DNA of 64,000 nt from the NCBI GenBank assembly GCA_964059195.1, contig CAXKWD010000001.1:158088532-158152531 (forward strand). Direction: 5' to 3'. A model generated the notes under the pieces. That model searched no databases. It worked only from the letters and a program-made list of their open reading frames with translations, and was not told where the DNA came from. Positions 32,852 to 44,732 of this stretch are shown in pieces (within the stretch, counting starts at the first letter, position 1; the number at the start of each line of letters is the position of its first letter). The translations under genes were made by a program, and so were the position numbers. This DNA comes from Ectobius pallidus. Taxonomy: Eukaryota; Arthropoda; Insecta; Blattodea; Ectobiidae.

Positions 32852-34459
32852 TTTATTATGTCTCACATTGAATCTTTTCTGCATCGGGAAATTTTACCCT
32901 TGCACCGATCGTTCCTCTTTTGTTCCCCGCGGCTCGGAGGGGCACGGTCGCTAATGGCAGAGCATTCTGAAGGAGTTCCGAATTTTTTTGCTTTAAAATA
33001 CTCTGTGATATATGTAGAATGTATGGCATAACCATTTTTACGTAGGCCTATTTGTGCCCTTATCGGATGTTGAGACGCCATGTTTTAAAGATCCTGCACC
33101 CCCTATATTGCAGAGCTAATTCACTGGAATATGGTTGATGGAGACACAGAAATAAAGAAAGAAGTATGCATAAACTTTGTTGTCGGTGTGAAAGATGAAG
33201 ACTCAAAGGGCAATAGCTCAGAAGAAAATTTTTATGGAGGTCTCCAAGTGAGATTCGTGAAATGCAAGCTAAACTTTGATTGCTGTTTCACTTTATAATA
33301 TCAATTATGGTTCAATCATCTAAATTTAATGGCAATAACACAAATCAACTCCTTTTTATCAAAATTAATTCTCTCTCCATCGTTTTAATATTTTTAAATA
33401 TTTTCTTAAGTATTGAAGATAAATGGATGAAAATTAGAACACACGTTCTATAAACTATTAAGGAAAATTTCTTCTTGAATAGAATTTTGATAATTGATTC
33501 CATTGTAAAATAATACATTAATGCTTTTAAAGAGGGAAGAGAACAAAGTGTTTGGAAATTTAAAATGTTTATTGTATAGATTTAGGAACTAATATAAAAA
33601 TTTCGATTCAGACAGTATGTAGAGCGTTCTTTTACAAGTGAAATGAAAATAAGTGTTTGTATTTAGCCTACGTTTAAAAATGACTTAGGTGTATCGATTT
33701 GAATAAAAATCTGTTTTGGGCCCTTTGTTATGAAAATCTTAGCTTCCAAATTAATTTTTTCAAAAAAGTATTTTTACGTAGCTAGTGCTGTAAGTTCTCT
33801 ATATACAAAAAAAAATAATATTTTACACCAAATGGAGGTCAACATCCTTGAAAATGTGAAATATGCATGCTGTAATTTTTCTGAGGCCAAATACTATAGG
33901 CAAAAATATTTATTATATAATCAACTGCTAAATCAAAGTGAGGGCATGAAAGAATTAATCTTGATCTCTTGTATTATCATAGAACGGCACTTTTAAGGCC
34001 AATGAACTTCAGTACAAGCTTTTTAAATATATTCTTCAATATAGTTCACCATACAAATTATATGAGGTTCGTCTCTTCGTGACAACATAGAAACACACTT
34101 ACTCATGGCACGCCACTTCCGGAAAGCTATTGTTACTTTGATATTGATATAGGCTAGTCATCTCCAGGTTACTTATTAAAAAGAGAGCTTTACTGATAAA
34201 AATAAATTATAATGTAAATTACCTTTATTTTAACTGATAAAAGCTGCCAATTCATACCTCGCACTTTATTTACAATTCTCAAAATTAGCTGATGTATTAT
34301 CATATAAAATGGAATTATGCTTTGTAAACATACCACTCAATTGATGACTAGAATTATTACTAGAACTGCTTTGGCGAATTTTCAAAGAACAACAATTAAA
34401 GAAGTAAATTTCTACAATATGTGATCGTAACGTATTCCCATAAAACTATCAATTGTGAT
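32852..34459. other. Unassigned DNA with a small CpG-rich patch
   Basis: 32880-32960 holds CCGCGG and several CpGs, with a 72-codon minus-strand frame (32863-33081) starting in a fair context. No domain is visible. The rest is AT-rich. Confidence 0.35.
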
Positions 34460-34730
34460 CATAGGCGTAACCAGGCCGACCATATGGGGGGTTATAACAT
34501 CCGAGGGGTCTGGGGGGCTTGCAACACACCCCAGGGAGAGTGGGGTTCGGGCCCCCCCGGAAAATTTTAAAAATTAAGATGCACAATAACGAGTTTTAAG
34601 CTTCCCACGCTTTATACTCGTATTAAGTAATTTATAACCAGACTTTAAAAAATTGTACAATTTTTCTTTTTTTTAATCAATGGGGGGGGGGGGGGTTCAA
34701 ACCCCCAAACCCCCCCTCGTTACGCCTCTG
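34460..34730. mobile_element. hAT-like MITE, 271 bp, with G tracts
   Basis: The ends CATAGGCGTAAC (34460) and GTTACGCCTCTG (34730) form TIRs with one mismatch. Flanks ATTGTGAT (34452-34459) and ATTGTAAT (34731-34738) fit an 8-bp hAT duplication with one change. Inside are several G and C runs, the longest about 13 G at 34682-34695. No coding capacity. Confidence 0.75.
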
Positions 34731-35353
34731 ATTGTAATTAATAGATAATTTTCTTTTTAGATATATAATTCCTACTTTTTGTTGGTTATGTATTCACACA
34801 GTTCAGTGTTTACGAAGATTACATAATTGTTACAGATAACATGTTTATACAGTATAATAGGCCTACAGAAGAACAAAAAAAGCTAATGGGTATATGTATT
34901 GACGCAAAATTAATATTAGACAAACAAACAGAGGAAAAACGCTATCTACAATCTAAAATACAATATAATAAAGTGTATAATACATTAATATATATTATAA
35001 ATGTAAAACATAACATTAACATAAAACAAGAAAACTTTGTACTTTGAATAAAAGAAGAAATTGTACGAGTATAATGTTTAGTGTACAATATAGAACTCTG
35101 AAAGAAAGTAGAGACTAACACTATTGAGATAAGTACTATTATGCATTAAAATACATTGTCATACAATGAAGGTGTTGATTTATTTAGTCGTGGGATTTAA
35201 TGAGAAAATCATAGAAACGTTAAACTATCTTCCGAAAGATAGTGAATTATTTTCACTGTTTTTGTCCTCCCATGATCCCCAGGCGAAGATTTTGACATAT
35301 GTTTTCTATAATATTAGAAAGGTGTTTTTTGGGGGGATAGTCAAGATGATGCT
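34731..35353. other. Unassigned AT-rich DNA
   Basis: Two short frames at 34841-35047 and 35166-35360 have no recognisable family. Confidence 0.45.
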
Positions 35354-35355
35354 TA

Positions 35356-35404
<49 letters not shown>
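35354..35404. repeat. (TAA)n microsatellite
   Basis: About 50 bp of TAA repeats. Confidence 0.97.
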
Positions 35405-35408
<4 letters not shown>

Positions 35409-35467
35409 TATATATCGGAAAGGAGTTAAATTTAATTAATAAAAATTATGTTTAGACCTATAAGAAA

Positions 35468-35658
35468 TGTCGGACATTAGGCTGATCAATCATTAAGGGA
35501 GGCCCTCCATGACCTTGTTTGCTGACAAAAAAAAGTATGTATGGGATCAGTTGATCACTAGAAACTCTCTCCCCGGACTGGTCGCGGTCCTGCAATGCCC
35601 GGGCGGCCTGGGCCACATACACGTCCCAACAAGGGAGTGGTAAAACTCAGAAAAAGAA
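35468..35658 (+). mobile_element. SINE family 2, 5'-truncated third copy
   Basis: It matches the 3' part of the family from CATTAGGCTGATCAATCATT to CAAGGGAGTGGTAAAACTC. It is less complete and more diverged than the other two copies. Confidence 0.8.
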
Positions 35659-35829
35659 GAATTCCACATTACATTCCCGCTAGTCTTGATAACTTTGGGA
35701 AACCAGTTCAACAGTGTTGTCATACAGAATTCTGTGTCCATTTACTTATGAAAGAATAGCATGTTGATTGGGAAATGTAATTTCTATGTTTAGTTGTGTG
35801 TATCAATACTGCATGTCGAACACAAGTTA

Positions 35830-36335
35830 ATAGTACATTACCCAACAAGCCTATAATAGTATTTATTAAGATACGAGTATGTTTATGAAACCAGAAAAGC
35901 GAGAATCTTAATTACCATTAGGCAAGTTGCATACGACTATCTTTGTTCGACCATAATTAGTAAAAATGTTTAAATTTTGAGATTTTAGATTCACTCAAAC
36001 AAACGCCTGCGTTGTCCTTCTTATCACCTGGGTGCTGGTTGTCATAGTTCTTATCTTCTCTACGACAGTTGCCTGCAGTCAAATTGAAGCTTCCTTTTGG
36101 TCATTTCCTTGAAAGCAACGTATTTTGACAACACGAAATGAAGTCATTTTACTATGACATTAAAATCAACACGAGCAGAGTTGATTTTATTTTACGTACA
36201 GGCTATTCATTCCGTAGTTTTCGGCTGCTACTCTCAAAGTCTCAAGATCGTTCCGTGTTCGATAATAATCGATACCCCACTGATGTCATAATGAAGAACA
36301 ATTTCGAAATGAGAATCGTTTTTATGCCTTTTCTT
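35830..36335 (+). repeat. Repeat family R500, copy 2
   Basis: It matches 50855-51340 in the same orientation and 4690-5190 reversed: TAAGATACGAGTATGTTTAT, AGGCAAGTTGCATACGACTA, TTTCCTTGAAA, ACTCTCAAAGTCTCAAGATC. The open frame at 36138-36344 is repeat sequence. Confidence 0.75.
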
Positions 36336-37837
36336 CACAAGTGAAAAGCGTATTATAGTATGGTATTCATAAAATCAGCAAAATTTCATTGAAAAGTTAA
36401 TCTTATCAGAAAAATATTGTAGCCGTTAAATGTACTTAAAATTATTTATTTAACGATAAAAATTATTCTGGCTGATATAGTTAGTTAATTACAACTTACT
36501 GGGCAATCATCTCAGAGAGATAAACGCTTTCCCAGCTCCAGCTTTCGGCAACGTATTCTGTTGATTTTAAAAGATTACAGATATTTCCTTCACTTAAAAC
36601 AGTCGTTAGTGGTCATACAAAACTTAAACTCAATATAAATATAATATTTAATATAAAACTTAAGATTTATGGAACATGTCTGTTTATTAGAGTATGCTAA
36701 TGAAATAATTTATAGGTGTTTAATTGTCCCGAGGAAAATTCATTAACACATTTTTAATTAATTGCATCTTCATCATTCAAAGAAAAATACTGTTGAAATT
36801 TTTATTCTTATTGTGAGGAAAAACTCGTTAACTTATTTAATATGTTTTTGGGAAAACACACATGTTTAGTCTCATTCAGTGATAATAATCACCCTGTAGC
36901 CATAGTAAAAATGCTAGGCCTACTCGTAGTTAATGTCTCTTTTGCAAACTCTCGAATATTTCAATCAGGGCGAAATAGAAAACATGAGTAGGCCTATTCC
37001 CAAAATAATAGTGGCTTTTTTTCTTGAGAATGAGGACTTGAGCATTGGTTATCTAGGCACGTACATTTGAACAGTTCGAAGTGAAACTGAAAAACAAATT
37101 ATCTTCCTTAATGAGCTGAATGATTCATATTGTTCAATAACGTACGCCTATTGAATATCGTTGCCATTGTTTATTAATTATTATGCATTTAATGAGATTT
37201 GAATTTGAAATGATTTCTGCAATTCAATTAACCAGTCCTACCTCCATAACTGGTATGATTACATGTACATATTTTATTTCGGTTCATTATGGGACATTCG
37301 CTCTTGTGCCTGCGTGTTATTGCATTTTAAAAAATCATCATATGTGATCGTCACTTTAAAGTGAGCTATCATTTTTCTTGCAGGAACGCATTATGATAGG
37401 GTTTTTGTTTAAATGTGCATCTGAAAACACTCGTGTAAATTACTCTATACTGTGTTTTTTGTCCTTATGTTTATGTTTATATATTTAAGAAAACATCATT
37501 CATTTTCGTAATTCAATTTCAGCAAACTTTTCCGGTAGAATTTGGTAATTTAATAATTCATTTCCTTACATTTATTGTAGTAAGTAATTTAACATAAAAT
37601 AAGGATGAAGTTTCTGTCAGTAGGCCTAAATATACGCTACTTTCAACGGGAGCAGCATTAGCATTAATAAAGTGTTACTTGGAAAACCCTTTCCATTTTC
37701 TTACGCTTCGGTTGAGATTTCCCTAATACAGAAGAAACTGTACTCAGTCTATTAAAAGACTCTGAACCTTTTTCAAACCAAGTCTATGGGTCAGTAGGCC
37801 TATCTATTATATGAAATTGAAAGTGTGTATGTACGTA
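36336..37837. other. Unassigned AT-rich DNA
   Basis: No recognised element. Several TAGGCCTA motifs lie at 36915-37800. Confidence 0.5.
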
Positions 37838-37896
37838 TTATATATACTATGCATGTATATACATATGTATGTGTGTATGTATTTATGTATGTATGA
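37838..37896. repeat. Imperfect (GTAT)n microsatellite
   Basis: TATGTATGTGTGTATGTATT and neighbours. Confidence 0.85.
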
Positions 37897-38059
37897 GCCT
37901 ATGTTCCCTATACAACTCTACATGCTATGACCAATTTGCACAGAATTTCCCACACATACCCACTTCAAACCGGAAAGAAACGCGGGCAACATAAAAATTC
38001 AAAGTAACCATACCTTCCCTTGAAAAATTATATAGTTTCTGAAAATATTATACTGAATA

Positions 38060-38160
38060 CATCATAATATGCAATTCAGTTCTCATGACAACAGTGTATT
38101 GTTTCCAGTGTTCACAGGTGGCATTGGAAGTGCCATATACTGAGCTTTGACAAATTAGAG
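38060..38160 (+). repeat. Fragment related to family X
   Basis: TTCTCATGACAACAGTGTAT and the following GTGGCATTGGAAGTGCCATA align with 15510-15592 in family X. The neighbouring sequence (37897-38059) with CAACTCTACATGCTATGACC does not match either full copy, so this is a relative with a different middle. Confidence 0.55.
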
Positions 38161-38801
38161 AGGTTATCGGTATAATTCATTGGTGTTAATAATTAATGAA
38201 GAATGAAATCCACGAAAATAATACACAATGTGTTAAAATCACATAAATTTCTCCACCCTTTACCTGGAAAACACATTATCTCACTTCTTATTTTGATGTA
38301 GAATAAGAGTTCGTATTGCGGGTACAGAGTAATCCAGTTGTTTCATTGTCTGAGTGTGTGCCAACGTGCATGCTATATCAGAAGTCTGTAAAAAGACCTA
38401 TCCACTGGTACGTCGTTCTAGCTGTAGGCGTTGAATTATTTGAGAAATATGGATGTTTATCATAGGTCCTAAGCATGGAGCATTTTTAGTCGTATGCGAG
38501 CAGAAAATGATTATGTCCCAGGTTTTTGGGGAGGAAAATATGAAAGTGATATTTAATTTCTTTTTTATTTCAGCCCTGAATCGGTTGTATATGGTAACAT
38601 GAGAGTGAGAAATAAAATAATCCGTAATTACAGTATCATTTTATGTTACCTAATTTGTGTTTCTTCTTATTTCAACCCCTACCAGAAGCATCAGCAAAAC
38701 TCGAAGACGCAGCTTAATTCACATAATGTAGAAGAAGAAGTAATTAGTGAATTTTACTGATGTTTTAAGAACGTTGAAAGTTTTGGTGATCCTAATCAAC
38801 T

Positions 38802-39335
38802 ATGACGCCATTGGTAAAACGCCGTTACGGTGCCTCATGCTTAGCGCGCGGGCCTGGCATGCAAGCGGTTCCGAGTTCAAATCCCGAGGCAGGCGGGCGT
38901 ATCATTCGTGGTGGACGAAGCCGTGACTTTGGGGGTTTTTCTCGGGGATCTTCCCGTTTCCCCCTCTCATTCCACCAACACTCTCCCGGCTTACGGGCCA
39001 TCTCTCGCTGCAGCGTACGCTGCGGGCCTCCCGTCCTGCCCCGTGGCTTGTGGTCATGTGGTTGTTGATGGTGTGCTGCACATCTGGGGGCTCTCTTCGT
39101 GAGGGATCGGGGGCGTGGCGCATGTCTGAGGGACCCTGGGAGCGTTATGCACGTGGTATGGCTTCTGGTTCTAGCTGGATGTTGGGGAGTTCAGTGGGGG
39201 CTCGCGGTGGAATCGGCTTCGGGGGGCCTTTGGGCATGTCAATCATCCCATTCCCAAGGGGTTGCCACAAAGGGCCCGCAGATGTGGCCTACGTGCTTAG
39301 GGTCGTTCCCAACCCGCCTCTGCCCCTAAGCGAGG
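38802..39335 (+). mobile_element. tRNA-derived SINE family 3, copy b
   Basis: It matches 18242-18797 from GCCTCATGCTTAGCGCGCGG through GAGTTCAAATCCCGAGGC, the GTGGCTTGTGGTCATGTGG middle and the CTACGTGCTTAGGGTCGTTC end. It has no CATA tail. The overlapping open frames of up to 113 codons are not genes. Confidence 0.87.
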
Positions 39336-39413
39336 AGAAAATAGATTGGCAAAACAGTTTTACTCTTCTTAGATGTAATTCTACTTTTTAGATGTAATTC
39401 TACAAAACAAGAT

Positions 39414-39472
39414 GACCCGATGATGGTTCTATGTAACCTAAAGGCCTAAGCAAAACAAAAGAAGTTGAGATC
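39414..39472 (+). ncRNA. Degenerate hammerhead-like Penelope-type end
   Basis: CCGATGA (39417-39423), bulged T, stem GGTT/AACC (39425-39428, 39435-39438) and TAAA in place of GAAA. The downstream GAAGTTGAGA also follows the motif at 1849-1912, so the two loci share a common source. Two core changes suggest no activity. Confidence 0.4.
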
Positions 39473-41039
39473 GGGGTATTCATCTAGCTAAACGGTACAA
39501 CCAACACGATTTTTAAGAATTCCTGAATGAGTTTTCCCCAAATGGTTAAATTACATAAAAGTGTAGTTATCACTACTTCCAACTTTTATGCCTGTTAATA
39601 AAGTCTATTCATTTGTAAATAATAATTGTTTTTTTGAGAGATGAAACAAATTATTATCATGTTTATTATTGTATTATTTGCCATTTAACTTCTTTATAGC
39701 ATGAAACCTGTTAAAGCTCATGTGCGTAATTGATAATTAACGCTTGAATTCAAATGCAACACACAATTCAATACAAAAAGATTACGACAGCAATTGGTTT
39801 ATGTCGTACATGCATTAAAGAAGCCGTGACTGAAATGATTTGCTATGCTATTTCCATTTAAATGGGATAATTACTGTTCGGTTTGATCAAGAGCATGAAA
39901 TAAGGGCTTTGTCTGCAGGAGTGAATCAAAGCGTACTGATGCTGACTGAGAGTGAAAATCACACATCCCTCACTGTGACAGCCCTCCGCAGTGAGGACTG
40001 GATTTATGACACTCCACCCCCTATACCTATCTCCCCCTACACACACACAGGGGCTGATGTGATGGGTTTCTGTGTGTTCCTGCTAAAAATAATACTCCAG
40101 TCGAGAGTCTCCTCGACAACCAAAATTAAATATATAACGTTTCCAATGTGCCGCTTACTAGGAAATGAGTTATAGGCCTACATAAGTGACATACTGAAAA
40201 TAAACTGCTATTGCATGCTATATAAATAAAGCATGTTCGCAAATCATTCTCGATTCCTAGGACCTCCAACAGTCAACCTTTTAATTTCCTCCTAAAGACA
40301 GTGTCGTTATTTCATAATAGATCTAATAATCTGATTTATTAACTCTAAGAATCAATTTTAGTTAATTTATACCTATTCTCTCTGTAAAATAAAATAACAC
40401 TTAACAAAATAATATTAACAATTGTGATACTAGGTCTATACCATTTCTACGTCTGATAATAATTAATTATTGTGGACAACAATTACAGCTCATCAATGGA
40501 GTGTGGATGCTTATGGAACGCAATCATAGGTTCTTCATGAACCTTTTCACTGCTGTATAAATTCGTCACCACAAAACCCGCATACTAGCAGAATTATTAG
40601 ATTATTAGAAAATTGCTTTATTTTTAAATGTGGGGATTTTTATTCGTGTGATTAATTCTCAATCGTGGCAGCCAGGTATTCCATCGACCTTTTTCCTTTT
40701 GACTTCAAACTTATAATCCTCTGATGATTTTAATCTATGATTGCTTTGAAAGGGTTAAACTTATTTTATTTTTTTTTTTTTTTGTAATTTAGTTTGATAC
40801 CAGTCATAAGAAACTAACATTATTTCGTGTCCCGAAGGAAAAATGTCATTGAAAACTTGTTTACAAAAATGTAATTTGAGCTTCAATTTCCCATTTCCTA
40901 ACCAATAGCGTGCAATGTGTTAAATTTAAAAATCATAAAAGGCTACAAAGTGCTAAAAGTAAAATTCTAAATTCTAAATTTTAAAATTATAAATGATAAA
41001 AACCGCGAACTCTTAATTAAGTCTTTATGTCTTTCTTCC

Positions 41040-41040
<1 letters not shown>
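39473..41040. other. Unassigned DNA
   Basis: The 111-codon frame at 39840-40175 shows no domain. A T run lies at about 40766-40783. No element is defined. Confidence 0.45.

Positions 41041-41101
<61 letters not shown>
41041..41101. repeat. (TAA)n run, probable SINE tail
   Basis: It abuts the 3' end of the minus-strand SINE that follows, so it is likely the element's own (ATT)n tail on that strand. The open frames through it encode runs of Tyr or Ile and are artefacts. Confidence 0.95.
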
Positions 41102-41103
<2 letters not shown>

Positions 41104-41428
41104 TAAAGTAAAGTGTTCCCTATTACAGGCCATGGAGGCCCAGAGGGTTCCAGGAGGCAGAGGGTTCCAGGAGGCTGAGGCTCCCGGATTTTCAGACAAT
41201 CTGCACATGAAGGTGGTAAGGTTGTCAACCTTACGCACCGGCCGCCTTTACCCCCAGGATTGCTCCCGGTACTCATTTCTGTTAGAGGCTGAGTCGACCC
41301 CAGGGCCATAGTGCCACCAGAAGGATTAGGCCAATTGAAAAACTTCAATGACCTCATCGGGGATCGAACCCGCGACCTTCCGGTTTGTAGCGCAGCGCCT
41401 CAACCACTACGCTACGGCGTACCCCAGT
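41102..41428 (-). mobile_element. tRNA-derived SINE family 1, most complete copy
   Basis: The minus strand from 41428 starts GGGGTACGCCGTAGCGTAGT, with A box TAGTGGTTGAGGCGCTG and B box GGGTTCGATCCCCG, then the body and GGGAACACTTTACTTTAC end. A short CAGAGGGTTCCAGGAGG duplication lies near its 3' end. Other copies: 30862-31001 and 43170-43451. Confidence 0.92.
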
Positions 41429-41877
41429 AATAATGTACTACTACTAATAATAATAATTTCAGTTTATTATATTATATTACCTAATATAGTTGGGTAAAAT
41501 ATTATATGGAAATATTGGGAGAGTACATGTTTGTATTTAATGCAATCCTCTCTCTCTCTGTTCTGGATATCTTCCCAGAGAGGAGTTCGCAGCAAGGAGC
41601 TCGTTACAGCGATTCTCCACTCAAACTAGAAGCTGTGCTACTTGAAAAGTGCTAAGAACGACAGGGGTATACATCACGTTTATCAGAAAGCAGTAAAACT
41701 TCTTCTTCTGTGAAGGGAAATATACACATCATACAGTCTTACAATAATCAATTTATAATTTTGTACCAATTATGTACGGTTAAAGACAAAACGGAAGTCT
41801 TTCAGAACAATGCGGTATGCTCCGGCACTAATGAAAGAAGAACGATTATCGCACTAGTAAAATTTCCCATCGCAGGA
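41429..41877. other. Unassigned DNA before the LINE fragment
   Basis: It may hold diverged LINE sequence, but no conserved block is visible. Confidence 0.4.
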
Positions 41878-42430
41878 AGAGATTCCTTCATAGAGCAGAT
41901 CAGGAATCAACTCAAAAGAATGGAACTTGACAACTGGAAAATACACATGGGATGGATAAAAGGACATGCTTGTATACTGGGAAATGAATTGGCGGACGGC
42001 TTGGCGAAGGAAGCAATTGGAACAGGAGTTGAACGAGCATACCAAAAGGTACCACCTATATTTGTAATACGAAAAGAAATCAGATACCTATATTGCTGAT
42101 TGGCAACAAGAATGGGATACATCGACGAAAGGAAAGGAGACAAGAAATTATTTTTCGGACATTAAACAAAGACTTAAGTGGGGTATATCAATTTCGCCGA
42201 ACTTCACTGCGATGGTAACTGGTCACAGGAAACTGAGAGGCTACTACAAGCAACTCAAAATAACAGAAGACGCAACATGCTCTTGTAACCAAAGTGAACA
42301 GACAACAGACCACCTACTGCTATACTGCAAGAACTTCGACACAGAGAGGACTAAACTAATAAGAAGTGTCACAGAAAAAGGAAGAACTTGGCCGCTACCA
42401 AAGCACGAACTAGTTAACAATTTTCTGTAA
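41878..42430 (+). pseudogene. LINE ORF2 C-terminus: RNase H end and zinc knuckle, frameshifted
   Basis: The first part reads ...WIKGHACILGNELADGLAKE, matching the H-x2-G-x2-GNE-x-AD end of the RNase H domain of I/R1/Jockey-group LINEs. A one-base shift near 42080 moves the frame. It then reads YIADWQQEWDTSTKG... and a CSCNQSEQTTDHLLLYC zinc knuckle, ending at a stop at 42428-42430. The reverse transcriptase and endonuclease parts are missing, so the copy is 5'-truncated and dead. Confidence 0.88.
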
Positions 42431-42640
42431 ACAGTATCACATTAGACGATGCTTGAAGGGTTTTAGAGTTTCTTACAAGCAACATTAGTACATATAATAC
42501 CAATGAACTCTATCAATCGTATTTAGCTCTAAGAAATATCTTTGTAATTAATTATAATTTAAAGTTGTAATATGTGTAATCCTGGTATGTAATATTCTAC
42601 ACAGAACGGAACATGCTGTTTACGATCTCAAAGAAAAAAA
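42431..42640 (+). mobile_element. 3' UTR of the LINE fragment
   Basis: AT-rich trailer after the ORF2 stop, ending near AAAGAAAAAAAAAAGG (a short A-rich tail). No TSD was found because the 5' limit is unclear. Confidence 0.55.
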
Positions 42641-42654
42641 AAAGGTACATACCA

Positions 42655-42815
42655 GACCCTGCATTATTCAGTACACTGCTGCTAAACTAAAATAACTGTT
42701 GCTAACCTAACATAATCTGTCACAGACATAGAATTTTGCTGTCACTACTTACCTTAATGCAGAAGCTTTTTTACCCTTCCACACTTTCGTAAAACATCGT
42801 TACACTATGACGTCC
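42655..42815 (-). repeat. Family D, single reversed unit
   Basis: The reverse complement reads GTAACGATGTTTTACGAAAG, GAAGGGTAAAAAAGCTTCTG and GACAGATTATGTTAGGTTAG, matching the units at 32570-32851. Confidence 0.8.
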
Positions 42816-43169
42816 AATGCCTTTGTAACGATTTCTTAAGGTAACTCCTGCTAATGATGATTTTATTCGCCATTCTGTATTTACCATTGCATTATCTCAT
42901 ATAGTGGCGCCAACTTTTGAAAAAAAATTGGGTGGGCTCCAGTTTATATACTCCCGTCCATATTTGGTTCATGAAATGAGTTTACATAATTATATGACTA
43001 TGGATAAAACAATAAAGAACTGTACAATAAACGGTTTCACGGTTTGAATAACAATAATATTTGTAATTCAACCGCCAGAAAAGTGTTGTTTATCCTAGTT
43101 AACGGAAATTCTTTAAAGTTCATATAAACTTTTTTTTTATTTTGGTTTTTAGGTAACTACTAAAATAAA

Positions 43170-43451
43170 ATTTGAGGCGCTGCGCTACGAACCGGAAGGT
43201 CGCGGGTTCGATTCCCGATGAGGTCGTTGAGATTTTTCAATTGGCCTAATCCATCTGGCGGCATTATGGCCCTGGGGTCGACTCAGCCTCTAACAGAAAT
43301 GAGTACCAGGAGCAATCCTGGGGGTAAAGGCGGCCGGTGCGTAAGGCTGACAACCTTACCACCTTCATGTGCCGAATGTCCAAAATCTGGGAGCCTCAAT
43401 CTCCTGGAACCCTCTGGGCCTCCATGGCCTGTATAGGGATCACTTTACTTT
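43170..43451 (+). mobile_element. SINE family 1 copy with 12-bp TSD
   Basis: It is flanked by TACTAAAATAAA at 43158-43169 and 43452-43463. It starts within the tRNA-like part (GAGGCGCTGCGCTACGAACC), keeps the B box GGGTTCGATTCCCG, and ends GATCACTTTACTT. Slightly 5'-truncated. Confidence 0.92.
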
Positions 43452-43463
43452 TACTAAAATAAA

Positions 43464-44650
43464 TTAAAACCACACATAGTCTCACCATTATGTAGCATGG
43501 CGTGTAGCAAAATATGTTCCTCCTAACTGGACTTCTCCCAATAAATTCGTTAATAGCAATTGTCTTTCTTTCTTTCTTTCGCAGCATATTAGACGTCTTG
43601 TAGAACAATGTCTCAAGCTTCATTATGTGATGTCCTATCAAATAGATGAATTCCTGCTGCATTCATTCATTTTTGGCTGTATCAGATACCTTTTATGAAA
43701 AGTTTGTTTCTTGTCTAGAAATTGGTATTTCAGATAATAGTTTTGGCAATGTAATCCGAGACATGCAACACCATTCCTCATTTTGGGGGAGTATGGTGCA
43801 TTACAGATCTGGAGATGTGCCAGGGATCGAATACAAGACATCCACCATACAGTTCGCTGTATGTGAACAAGCTGTCTGGAGCATTCCTCTCAAATAAAAT
43901 TCAGTATTACTGAATAAAGTGCCGGTGAAAATAAATCATTATACCTTCAAAATCATACTGTTACCATATTCTTTACATGGAATATAACCTTCGAAAGTTC
44001 ATATTGCATACATTTTAAAATAAGTCATACTTAAGTATGAAACTGAATCGCTGGAAGCTACAAATGGAAAATCTATAACACTATTTGTGAAAAAGACTTC
44101 ACCGGCGCCGCATTTCACCCCAGTTTGAAAATGTCAATGTTGTTAAGACTACATTGAAATTTGATCAAAATACTGAAAAATGTGACATTTTTCATTTTGG
44201 AATTTTTAAATCACAGACCAGAGTCGTAAGTCATATGGCAGAATATATTTGTTCTGTTCAGTAAATTATTTTGGTGAATTTTACTTAAAATCCTTCAGAA
44301 ATTTAAAATGCATGGTGCAATGGAAAAAAAACACTGTACTTTTAAAATATTTTTATAATCGTAATATTCAACCTAACTATGTTCAAACTGGTTCTTTGTA
44401 CGAAATAGTATTTTTGTTCAAAACAAATGGTTTCATTATGAAAAACTGATTCAAAACTATTATAGTTTTTAAACATTCTGCAAATTTCTATTTTATTTTC
44501 CTAAGATTTTTCTAACACCATACCAACAAATACATTTGGATTCTGCTTCTATTTGTATACGCTTGTGATTTTAAAAATATATTTTTTGAAACACCAATTT
44601 TTGCAAAATTAGCTTGCAATTTTTTGCTTAACCTATCCTCGGAGCTTGGT
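43464..44650. other. Unassigned AT-rich DNA
   Basis: Short frames at 43646-43897 and 44249-44449 lack signatures. No elements with ends were found. Confidence 0.45.
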
Positions 44651-44663
44651 ACTAAAAGGTTTA

Positions 44664-44719
44664 TTTATTTATTATACCTCCAAATCTTTATGAACCCTAT
44701 TTTGCCAGAAAAGGCATGC
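44664..44719 (-). mobile_element. 56-bp LINE micro-insertion with 13-bp TSD
   Basis: ACTAAAAGGTTTA is duplicated at 44651-44663 and 44720-44732. Between them, on the minus strand, is GCCTTTTCTGGCAAAATAGG, TTCATAAAGATTTGGAGGTA and an AATA tail. This is the last stretch of the LINE 3' end at about 53613-53665. It is an extreme case of 5' truncation. Confidence 0.88.
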
Positions 44720-44732
44720 ACTAAAAGGTTTA

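Noticed and set aside
32863..33081. 72-codon minus-strand frame with a fair start context
   Set aside because: Too short, no domain, no splice or promoter support; the CpG patch is noted instead.
38802..39391. Overlapping frames up to 113 codons
   Set aside because: Same SINE family as at 18.2 kb; the frames are not conserved between the two copies.
40728..40755. CTGATGA ... GAAA resembling a hammerhead core
   Set aside because: No stem II pairing at the right place and no stem I; chance match.
41017..41357. Frames with Tyr or Ile runs
   Set aside because: They translate the (TAA)n tail and SINE body.
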